A DNA stretch of 64,000 nucleotides from Patiria pectinifera (taxonomy: Eukaryota; Echinodermata; Asteroidea; Valvatida; Asterinidae): NCBI GenBank assembly GCA_029964075.1, contig CM057145.1, positions 806,001 to 870,000 on the forward strand, given 5' to 3'. Under the pieces are notes generated by a model, which was given only the letters and a program-made list of their open reading frames with translations, was not told where the DNA came from and searched no databases. Below are positions 47,394 through 55,889 of the stretch, one piece after another; positions within the stretch are counted from its first letter, which is position 1, and each line of letters begins with the position of its first letter. Made by a program: the position numbers and the translations under genes.

Positions 47394-48806
47394 TTATCGC
47401 ATTGCCTCGTAAGCTAAAATACCCATGCCAACGATAGCTAATATTCCTACCGTCAACGATAATTTTTCGTCTTGGTGAGTTTGTAGTTTAGTGGGCTCTT
47501 GGGTTAAAACTGTAGGTGTTGATGTTGGTGTTGGCGCTGGTGTTGGTGAGGGTGTAGGTGCAGGTGTTGGTGCTACAACATCGTTCGTCATAGGCTCTGG
47601 GGGTGTTGGTGGCGCGACGTCATCGGTGTCATCAAAAGAGTCGTCCGGTTGAGGTTGTGAGTTTAAATCTGGCACCAAACCAGTGTTCATACTCTGGGTA
47701 GCGATTTGAAGATTGTTGTTATAGCCGTCGTGCGTTCCAACCCTCAAGTTCATATCCGATGGAATTAAATACAACCCCGGTTTCACGACAAAATTTAAAG
47801 GCGTTCTGGCATACTGCAAAGAGTCTTGAAATTGATCGATACTCGTTTCCATGTCGTCTGCTGCATTGATGATATTTTCAACGATGACGTTAAATTGTCT
47901 CTGAGCGTCTAATCCGGTTCCCGGTGATAATACGCTCGTTTTTGTTTGAGCCTGCGCACCGAGTAAAGCGTACACGTAAGATCTAATTGATTCGTTGATC
48001 TTTATGATTCCCGGAGGTAAACGAACTCTTGGCGGGTATAAAATCTAACCAAGCCTTTGTACCGATTCGTTTTGTTCGATGTAAATAACCGTCCAAGGAA
48101 CGTAACTGCTTCCACTCTTTTTAGGACTGTCTAGACCGTGGTAGCCGCCGTAAAGAACGTTGGGTTTGTTGGGTAGTGCTTTATCATATTCACCAACCGC
48201 CACAAACTTGCCTTTATTAAAGATATATGAGGTACCTAAACCGTTAGATTTTGTGTCTCTCGTCTGTTTAAAAGACTTGTTTTGATCTATGCCAAACAAC
48301 AAGCAGGTATCGGTAAATGCTCTGTGATTATAACTGTTGTCTAGAGCGTTAAATGCGTCATCTCCCGGTAAAGGAGCGGCAATGTCGTACAGGATCTTTC
48401 TAACCGTAAAATATAAATGAAAGTTAAAGATGGCCCAAACGTAACGGTTGCTCGAGTTTAAAAGATCGAATCCAATACCGCAGCCCGTAGTAGCGCAGTA
48501 GATTGCAAAATTTAACTGATTTTGATAAAACGACATGGGGTGTGATTTCCAACGATCTACATCCTCGTCCGTCTCAACGTGAGGCAATTTGTAGTCCGAG
48601 GTTAAGTCGGGAAACATGGTTAAAAACCCGTTGGTATTATTAACTATGACCTCCAGTTCACTGGGTTTAGTGCTGTTTAAAAACTTTGCTTGGGGTGCAG
48701 CTTGATGTTTTAGCTCGTTTGCCTTGGCTACATTTTGATTTACTTGTCTCGTTACCTGATCGGCTATCGATTGTATCTGCTTTTTTAACGACTTAAAATC
48801 ACTCAT
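47394..48806 (-). pseudogene. Polinton membrane-anchored conserved protein, split by an in-frame stop
   Basis: A 253-codon frame (start MSDFKSLKKQIQSIADQVTR) ends at a TAG at 48045-48047. The same frame is open again straight after it for about 215 codons to 47394, including INESIRSYVYALLGAQAQ, LQYARTPLNFVVKPGLYLIP and RVGTHDGYNNN. Related Polinton proteins appear to carry both parts in one chain, so the TAG is probably a premature stop. The C-terminus has an acidic stretch, a long Thr/Pro linker (APTPSPTPAPTPTSTP) and one membrane helix (LTVGILAIVGMGILAY). The motif CTATATTAAAACTG lies 20-30 bp before the start. Function is unknown; virion surface or membrane anchoring is a guess. Confidence 0.66.
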
Positions 48807-48847
48807 TATTTTAGTTTCAGTTTTAATATAGAAAGACTTTAAAATAA

Positions 48848-50020
48848 ATGCATTCGTTTCACTTGTTTCAAAATGAGCAGACGTTTAAATTAGAAGACGT
48901 TGTAGATAATTTAAACGGTCAAAAATCTATACGCGTAAAAAGGGTGTTGTTTAACGCCGGATATTTTAATATTTCCAGCGCCACGGAGATTGATTGGTTT
49001 ACGCAAATAGATGGGAGACCCGCGTTTACCACGGATAAACCTCCCCTCATACCCGCGGAGTTTCTTTCAGATGTACACATAACAACGCCGGATAGAGATT
49101 TTATAGAGCGATTGTTACCCGATATACCATACCACTATTTATTTAATGATGAAAATGTTTTACAAAAAACTATAAACGATCTTATAAAAGCGTACGAAGA
49201 CGATAGACTAGAATCCGTTTTAGAAGCAAACAAAAGAAAAAGAGCTATTATAGCTGAACGGCGAGGGTTGATTTTAGCCGCCATGAATTCAGAAATAACA
49301 AAAACTGAATTAGAACTTAATACGCTTCAATCTTTAGTAAGAATATTATTTGTTAGAGAAAGAAAAATCTTTGAAGGTGAGGAATTGGCTTTAAAGTTTA
49401 TTGAAGGAGAAATGGGTGCGAGCGAGTTGAGCGAGTTGAGAGATAGTAGAGAAGCAGGAGTGATTATAAGAGGAAGTCTTATCGTGACGGGTGATGATTT
49501 CGATTTTATTCCTCCGAGTCATTTAGAGCCGTTGCCACTGGAAGTATCGGTTCGGTCATCATACCACCGGGGTGGTACGACGTCGATTGGTTCGATTTCA
49601 TTTTAAATTCTATACCCGGGTAAGTTTTCGAGTATTTAGAGAATCTAAAAGGTGACGTTGGTGATAACCGACGTAAATCTCAAATTGCGTTTAAACAGAG
49701 AAGTATCTCGATTACTCAATTTACCCAAAGGAAGACTGGTACCCAAAGTGGTGTACACGGGATATTACGACGTTAATCCGTTTAAATTTTTGTTTATTCG
49801 CTGCCCGCAATTAAGTGCAGTGAAAACTTTTTAATGGTCGTCCTTCTGACATCTTAAAAATCGTACCCGTGGCTACGAACCCCAGCCTGATAGAGTCGAG
49901 GATTTCAAAAAACTTAAAAACGGTATAATCGACAAACTGACATTTTCTATCAGCGGTGAAAAAGGACAGGTATTCAACAATAAGGGTGAGGGTATCATTA
50001 TCAAGTTGGAGATCTTTTAA
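48848..50020 (+). pseudogene. Polinton virion-type protein, several lesions (possible minor capsid/penton)
   Basis: The first frame (252 codons, start MHSFHLFQNEQTFKLEDVVD) contains IRVKRVLFNAGYFNI, like the N-terminus of a conserved Polinton structural protein. The C-terminal half is scattered over other frames from about 49550 to 50020: IIPPGWYDVDWFDF, TDVNLKLRLNREVSRLLNLP, VNPFKFLFIRC, FNGRPSDILKIVPV, DKLTFSISGEKGQVF and GEGIIIKLEIF. That C-terminal pattern recurs in proteins that I associate with the Polinton minor capsid. The middle (about residues 100-215) is helical and charged and looks like an extra segment. At least two frameshifts and stops at 49604-49642 break it. The start is AATAAATG. 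Confidence 0.5.
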
Positions 50021-50046
50021 TTTTAAAATCTTTTTATATTAAAAAC

Positions 50047-50703
50047 ATGAGTGTAGATGGTAAGGCGTTATACCCCGATATTTCTGGAGATGTACTCCAA
50101 TTACGTAGTAACGAAGAAACAAAAGTGTTCAGACTTAAAAAGATTGAAGAGATTCGATCTTTAATCTTGAAAAAGAGAGACCACCGTGAGCGCACTTATA
50201 AAAAAATAAAGAGAATGATCGACACTATTCATTACGTAGAGATAGGATTAGAAGGATTGGGGGCTATAGCGGGGGCTGTCAGTATTCCCGCTCTCTTGGG
50301 TGTTATATCAGCCCCCGTTGGATTGGTGCTAGAAGGAACGTTTATAGGCGCTTTTGGTGTAGATATTCTGCTTAGAATCACGTCTAAGCGATTATCCGCC
50401 AAGCTGAAAAAGCACGACCAGATTAAAATATTAGCAGACTCCAAACTTAACACGATTGAAGAATACGTGTCTCAAGCCATCAACGACGGAGATATATCGC
50501 ACGAAGAGTTCTTATTGATTACGAGAGAGCTCGCAAAATTTAACGAGCTTAAGCAAAAAATTAGAACAAAGACCAGCACAAAGCTTCAAAAAATTAAAAA
50601 CGATAGAGACTTTGAAAAAGAAGTTAAAAAACGGGTAGACGAACGGCTGGCAAAAGAAAAAAAATCTCTTATCGAAAAACTTACAAGTTCAAATTCTCGG
50701 TAA
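50047..50703 (+). CDS. Polinton protein with central hydrophobic region and coiled coil
   Basis: The intact 218-residue protein has a basic helical N-terminus (RLKKIEEIRSLILKKRDHRE), a Gly/Ala-rich hydrophobic region at about residues 70-112 (two membrane-type segments such as GLGAIAGAVSIPALLGVIS), then KKHDQIKILADSKLNTIEEY and a long basic coiled coil. The KxHDxIxxLAxSKLNTI block is conserved in proteins found with Polintons in marine invertebrates. Function is unknown. It is preceded by TTTTATATTAAAAAC directly before the ATG. It converges on the TFIIB-like gene, with a 28-bp gap. Confidence 0.7.
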   Translation: MSVDGKALYPDISGDVLQLRSNEETKVFRLKKIEEIRSLILKKRDHRERTYKKIKRMIDTIHYVEIGLEGLGAIAGAVSIPALLGVISAPVGLVLEGTFIGAFGVDILLRITSKRLSAKLKKHDQIKILADSKLNTIEEYVSQAINDGDISHEEFLLITRELAKFNELKQKIRTKTSTKLQKIKNDRDFEKEVKKRVDERLAKEKKSLIEKLTSSNSR

Positions 50704-50731
50704 ATAAGCATTATGAAAGCGATCCGCCGAT

Positions 50732-51201
50732 TTATACCTCTATTTCACCTCTTAGGGCAACACCCTCGGCCCCGCCTTTATTGTAGTGGTCATCGTATCT
50801 TTTTAGTGCTTTATTAAATTGATTTTGAGTCACTTTAAATAAATCTTTAACTCGTTCTTTGTTCCATCCAACGACGTGATGATAACACACCGCTATTAAC
50901 GACCGTTTTACGCATCCGTTTCCCCTCAATGTTTTGTAATTAACGAGCTCGTTATATTTATTGTTTCTTGGACATCTTCTGAGTCTTGCTCTGGACAAAC
51001 AGAAAATATAAGTTTCTCCACAGTTTTTCTTTTGTTTCTTTTTAAAGTTGACCAATTGATACGATCTTCTTGCGCATTTTCTGCCGAAAAATCAAAGTAA
51101 CGTGAAACTATTTCACCGCACGTTTCACAAACTAAAAAAACATTCTCGATGATTATATGATGATCGCACTGATCTGTTTTATTAGATAGCTCGAGGTTCA
51201 T
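50732..51201 (-). pseudogene. Polinton TFIIB-like transcription factor (frameshifted)
   Basis: The N-terminal frame (from the ATG at 51201) contains a TFIIB-type zinc ribbon: C12-x2-H15 and C25-x2-C28-G (CDHHIIIENVFLVCETCGEI), followed by RYFDFSAEN. Human TFIIB also uses C-x2-H and C-x2-C. A second frame, entered at about 50950-50970 after a one-base change, gives a cyclin-box-like part: NGCVKRSLIAVCYHHVVGWN, KERVKDLFKVTQNQFNKALK. The total is only ~155 residues, with one cyclin repeat rather than two. It could recruit host RNA polymerase II to element genes. The start context is TTTAATAAATG. Ribbon plus cyclin box makes the family call fairly firm; the role is inferred. Confidence 0.68.
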
Positions 51202-51293
51202 TTATTAAAAATGATTTATTTGTTTAAATAAAGTTTTTAAAATAGACAGAGGGAGATGCCTAGACAGAGGGAGATATGGGGTTTGTCGCCGTA

Positions 51294-51552
51294 CCCCCCA
51301 CTTATAATATAACAACTCGGAGAGAGAAGAGATATATTTGGGGAGCTAGAGGGGAGATATATTTGGGGAGGGAGACAGATATATTTGGGGAGGGATCTAT
51401 TTGGGGGCGGGGATCATTGGAAAGGGATGGGTACAATGGGAGGGGGGCAGAGACGGGGAGGGGGTAAAGTCTGGTACCCTGGCTTCTCCCCATTGGCCCT
51501 GTACTACCCCCAGACCTATGGCAAAGTCTGGAATCCCCCACTAATACCTACT
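51294..51552 (-). repeat. Polinton right terminal inverted repeat
   Basis: This is the inverted partner of 35334-35595 and ends ccccactaatacctact. Differences are one early substitution and a few changes in the ggggag.atatatttgggg tract. A short extra direct repeat, agacagagggagat, lies just inside it at 51245-51275. Confidence 0.92.
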
Positions 51553-51639
51553 TCTCGATCAATAGGAATGGCTAAACTGTCTGAGGTATTTATGAATTGT
51601 ACTTACATAGAGCTAGTCATGTACTGAGTATCACTTGCA

Positions 51640-52390
51640 CTGACATGTACACGGAGCTAGTCATGAACTGTATATTACTTGTACCGGTTCTTCCATAGCT
51701 AGTCATGTACTGTATATTACTTGTACCGGTTCTTCCATAGCTAGTCATGTACTGTATATTACTTGTACCGGTTCTTCCATAGCTAGTTATGTATTGTATA
51801 TTACTTGTACCGGTTCTTCCATAGCTAGTCATGTACTGTATATTACTTGTACCGGTTCTTCCATAGCTAGTCATGTACTGTATATTACATGTACTTGTAC
51901 CGGTTCTTCCATAGCTAGTCATGTACTGTATATTACTTGTACCGGTTCTTCCATAGCTAGTTATGTATTGTATATTACTTGTACCGGTTCTTCCATAGCT
52001 AGTCATGTACTGTATATTACTTGTACCGGTTCTTCCATAGCTAGTCATGTACTGTATATATTACTTGTACCAGTTCTTCCATAGCTAGTCATGTACTGTA
52101 TATTACTTGTAACGGTTCTTCCATAGCTAGTCATGTACTGTATATATTACTTGTACCGGTTCTTCCATAGCTAGTCATGTACTGTATATTACTTGTACCG
52201 GTTCTTCCATAGCTAGTCATGTACTGTATATTACTTGTACCGGTTCTTCCATAGCTAGTCATGTACTGTATATTACTTGTACCGGTTCTTCCATAGCTAG
52301 TCATGTACTGTATATTACTTGTACCTACATGTACACAGAGCTAGTCATGTATAATGTATTGTTTAACACTTGTACTTACACCGAGCTAGC
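51640..52390 (+). repeat. 42-bp satellite array
   Basis: About 15 copies of tagctagtcatgtactgtat plus attacttgtaccggttcttcca are arranged head to tail. Small changes include tatatatt and a tacatgtact extension. Both strands stay open in some frames because 42 is a multiple of three, giving repeat peptides such as MTSYGRTGTSNIQY that are not evidence of a gene. It starts ~90 bp outside the Polinton's right end. Confidence 0.9.
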
Positions 52391-52588
52391 CGGAGTGGAG
52401 TATGTAACTGGTTGAGGTTGATGTAGGATGGTATGTAGCTTCCTCCGCAAGGACGGAGACTCGCTACGTTGGCCTGGCCTACATGGTTGAAGAAAAAAAA
52501 AACCACAAGAACACATAATATATTTAATTATGTAATTTTGGGATAAATGCAAATGATCCTATGCATTTTTAATGAGATAGCTCCTTAC

Positions 52589-52791
52589 CTTGATAGCATG
52601 TCTCTTTCTCTTCTGGCTGCAGTCAATCTCGGTGGCGGTATGATGACGGTACCGGTGTCCGACAGACTAGAGTCATCCCCCGACGGTTCGTTAGATTCCA
52701 TCAAGGGGAGGAGGATAGTCGCATCAGCAGTGACAGGATCCTTGGGACCTGCGTACAGGAGCTCCTCGGGGGTAGCTGTGCGACGTCGCGC
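52589..52791 (-). CDS. KIF21: KIF21 linker exon (ARRRT..ELLYA)
   Basis: The exon lies between an acceptor (acctctcgttcag, minus strand) and a gtaagg donor. It encodes ARRRTATPEELLYAG, matching human KIF21A RARRRTTTQMELLYA, then a Ser/Asp-rich stretch (NEPSGDDSSLSDTGTVIIPP) and RRERDMLS. It starts in phase 0, and its last two bases plus the first base of the exon at 33792-33908 make a serine codon. This is the coiled-coil-to-WD40 linker. The intron downstream of it carries the Polinton and the 42-bp satellite. Confidence 0.9.
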
Positions 52792-52929
52792 CTGAACGAG
52801 AGGTAAGGTAAACATGTAAAGTCTGTCCCGAGCCAATATGGCCCATGAGGGAGGCATTTATTGCTGGCTACAGTAACATGAAATGACTGAGACTATTTAT
52901 ATTCCATTGGATGGGATGCCAGTCGATCG

Positions 52930-53100
52930 CTGGTTTCTCCAAGCTTATGGCCATATCCAATTGCACTCCTTAGTGGAGAGAGGCAAGTGGGATTAAGTGG
53001 CTTGCCCAAGGACACAACGCATGGCTAGCAGCTGGATTCGAACCCTGACCCTCTGATCATGAGTCACGAACCCTAACCACTAGGCCACACTCTCTCTGAG
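52930..53100 (-). mobile_element. SINE fragment (reverse)
   Basis: The reversed core (cactccttagtggagagagg, ggcttgcccaaggacacaac) is followed by an inverted tRNA-like head with a B-box complement (ggattcgaaccctgacc) and cactaggccacac. It belongs to the same broad SINE type as 9713-9995. Confidence 0.68.
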
Positions 53101-53384
53101 TGACAGTTTAGTAGGATAATCATATTAAGGGGACAATAGAGTCATGTGGTGTGGGTCTGGTCATCGATAATGACAGGTGCTGAAGGCGAGAGCCCTTAAC
53201 TAGTTTTGAGCCCCAGGCCCCTTACTGAAATTTCAGTCCACAATTAAGAGGGACAATCACAGTATTGAAATTACATACCAAGGTCGTTGGTATAAATTCG
53301 GTATTTTGACATCGTTTTGGTATATTGCTCGGTATCAAGAAAATATAGTCACTATGCAATATTATAATAATAACAATAATAATA

Positions 53385-53730
53385 ACAGGTTCTTATATAG
53401 CGCTTTTAACTAAGATCAAAGCGCTTTACATTATTATTACCCCTAATCATTGGGCCAATTAAACATTCCATATACCATCTCAGCTCCCTGGGGAGTATAC
53501 AGCTCGATGCTGCCTGTTCATGCTGTTAGGCGCAATGAAGTTAACTCAATCACAATAACCATCACTGCCCTCATAGGTACCCATTTACTCCTGGGTGGAG
53601 AGAAGCAATGAGTGACAAAGTGCCTTGCTCAAGGGCACACGCACCATGACCCCGCCAGGACTCGAACCCACGACCTGCAGCTTTACCCACAGACCACGAA
53701 TCAGTGCCCTTAACCACGAGGCCACAGCCT
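53385..53730 (-). mobile_element. tRNA-derived SINE, near full length (reverse)
   Basis: Read on the minus strand it starts with a tRNA-like head (ggctgtggcctcgtggttaa, B-box gtgggttcgagtcc). The core follows (cttgagcaaggcactttgtc, acccaggagtaaatgggtac), and the tail is gtaaagcgctttgatc ... agcgctatataagaacc. An ataataataa stretch marks the 3' end. It is the clearest complete copy besides 9713-9995. Confidence 0.75.
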
Positions 53731-54069
53731 ATCCCACTATTTTCCCCATTCGTAACAAACTTCCAGAATTGTATTCTTTCATTTTAATACTCCTTGTTCG
53801 GGCCACTTCTGTGGTTCACGTGGCGTGTGCTCAACAGCTCCTTATATGGATCATATCAGTTATCGTGGTTCCCAAGCAACCCCCAATTGCAACCAGCTCC
53901 CCCAGTACGATGGCCAAAATTAAATGAAAAACAAGAAAAGTGTGTCTTCCAACACAAATGCCCCTCCACCCCAACCGTCCCATAACTTGACACACTGCCA
54001 CCCTCTTGATATGATAATTTATACGAGCTATCTGGCTGTGGGACTATTTAGTTACATAACCATTGATTT

Positions 54070-55640
54070 GTTTAGTTAACACTGATCTTGACCTGTGGCA
54101 CCCCCCTCCCTCTGAATTACAACTGGTTTCACAGGGTAAGTGTTGTGTAATTAAATGTGAAGTGAAAAACAACAAGATCCTACAGAATGAAGTAGAAAGA
54201 GATGTACCACTTGTAAGCTACCTGACAAGTTTCATGACAATACACCAAGTCTAAATTGAGTTATCGTAATGACAAGTGTTTCTTTTGTTTTAGCCATATT
54301 GACCTTGACCTTTGACTGATAACCCCCAAATTCAATAGGCTTCTTGGGCGTACCCCTAGCAAGCCACCTGTCAAGTTTTATGACAATCCATCAAGTCTTC
54401 CTTGAGTTATCGTGATGACAAGCATTTCTTTTGTTTTAGCCATATTGATCTTGACCTTTGACCTGTAACCCCCAAATTCAATAGGCTTCTTGGGGGTTCC
54501 ACTAGCTAGCAAGCCATCTTTAAAGTTTCATGACAATACATCAATGCTAATTTGAGTAATCGTGATGACAAGCATTTCTTTTGTTTACGTTATCATAATG
54601 CATTTCTTTTGTTTTAGCCATATAGACCTTGACCTTTGACTGGTAACCCCCAAATTCAATAGGCTTCTTGGGCGTACCCCTAGCAAGCCACCTGTCAAGT
54701 TTTATGACAATCCATCAAGTCTTCCTTGAGTTATCGTGATGACAAACATTTCTTTTGTTTTAGCCATATTGACCTTGACCTTTGACCTGTAACCCCCAAA
54801 TTCAATAGGCTTCTCAAGGGTTCCACTAGCAAAACATCTTTAAAGTTTCATGACAATACATCAATGCTAATTTGAGTTATCGTGATGACAATCATTTCTT
54901 TTGTTTTAGCCATATTGACCTTGACCTTTGATTTGTAACCCCCAAATTCAATAGGCTTCTTGGGGATTCCACTTGCAAGCCATCTTTAAAGTTTCATGAC
55001 AATACATCAATGCTAATTTGAGTAATCGTGATGACAAGCATTTCTTTTGTTTACGTTATCATAATGCATTTCTTTTGTTTTAGCCATATTGACCTTGACC
55101 TTTAACTGGTAACCCCCAAATTCAATAGGCTTCTTGGGCGTACCCCTAGCAAGCCACCTGTCAAGTTTTATGACAATCCATCAAGTCTTCCTTGAGTTAT
55201 CGTGATGACCTGCATTTCTTTTGTTTTAGCCATATTGACCTTGACCTTTGACCTGTAACCCCCAAATTCAATAGGCTTCTCGAAGGTTCCACTAGCAAGC
55301 CATCTTTAAAGTTTCATGACAATACATCAATGATAATTTGAGTTATCGTGATGACAAGCATTTCTTTTGTTTTAGCCATATTGACCTTGACCTTTGACCA
55401 GTAACCCCCAAATTCAATAGGCTTCTTTGGGAACCAAAGTTTCATGACAATCCATCGAGTTTATCTTGAGTTATCTTGATGAAAGCATTTTCTTTTGTTT
55501 TAGCCATATTGACCTTGACCTTGTACATGTAGCCCTCAAATTCAAAAGGCTTCTTGGGGAATCCACTATCAAACTACATGCCAAGTTTCATGACAATCCA
55601 TCAAGTCTATCTTGAGCTATCGTGATGAAAGCAAAAGTGT
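54070..55640 (+). repeat. Tandem array with nuclear-receptor-like half sites
   Basis: About nine to ten units of ~145-175 bp share tttcttttgttttagccata, ttgaccttgacctttgacc, taacccccaaattcaatagg, gtttcatgacaat.catcaa and ttgagttatcgtgatgac. On the minus strand the core reads GGTCAAAGGTCAAGGTCA, which holds three AGGTCA-type half sites with direct-repeat spacings of 1 and 0. Two unit types alternate (ggcgtacccctagcaagc and ggttccactagcaagc). The array lies in the KIF21 intron 52792-55768. Confidence 0.85.
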
Positions 55641-55768
55641 GACATACACACACACACACCCACACACACACGGAAGGACATGACAGAAACAGTATGCCCT
55701 TCGGCTTCGCCGGGGCATAATAATAATATTAAATAAAAAAATAAATAAAAAAATTAAAATGTGCTTAC

Positions 55769-55889
55769 CTTATCCCTTGTTGTCCGAACCGGAATTTGAG
55801 AAGCAGGCATTGTGGGTAGTTGGTGATAATCAAAAGTAGGTAACGAACCAGGGTTAGCATGATTCAGCAATGCATTCTGGGTACTAGCA
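55769..55889 (-). CDS. KIF21: KIF21 exon upstream of the ARRRT exon
   Basis: An acceptor (gattggctacag, minus strand) and a gtaagc donor bound a 121-bp open segment encoding STQNALLNHANPGSLPTFDY, then HQLPTMPASQIPVRTTRDK. It ends in phase 0, exactly as needed to join ARRRTATPEELLYA of the next exon. The region is poorly conserved in KIF21, so the call depends on splice sites, phase and position more than on similarity. Further exons must lie upstream (motor and coiled coil), but I could not identify any between 55890 and 64000. Confidence 0.7.

Larger units (their letters stand above)
35334..51552. mobile_element. Maverick/Polinton element, 16.2 kb, in a KIF21 intron
   Basis: The element is bounded by ~260-bp terminal inverted repeats that start agtaggtattagtggggg and is flanked by the 5-bp direct repeat tctcg (35329-35333 and 51553-51557). 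It encodes the diagnostic set of this class: protein-primed family B DNA polymerase, retrovirus-like DDE integrase, an A32-like packaging ATPase and capsid-type proteins. AG/CT ends, length and target duplication agree with published Mavericks/Polintons. Such elements are thought to replicate through a virus-like stage. Many of its genes are broken by single-base changes, so this copy is unlikely to be active as written. It lies in the intron 33909-52588 of KIF21. Confidence 0.95.

Noticed and set aside
42710-49834. Gene starts at 42710, 43915, 45011, 46136 and 49652
   Set aside because: These frames begin with GTG or TTG, not ATG. Each is the continuation of a gene that starts upstream in another frame, so they are products of lesions, not real starts.
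51617-52084. Repeat proteins MTSYGRTGTSNIQY and ITCTGSSIASHVLY
   Set aside because: They come from the 42-bp satellite, whose length is a multiple of three; nothing else supports coding.
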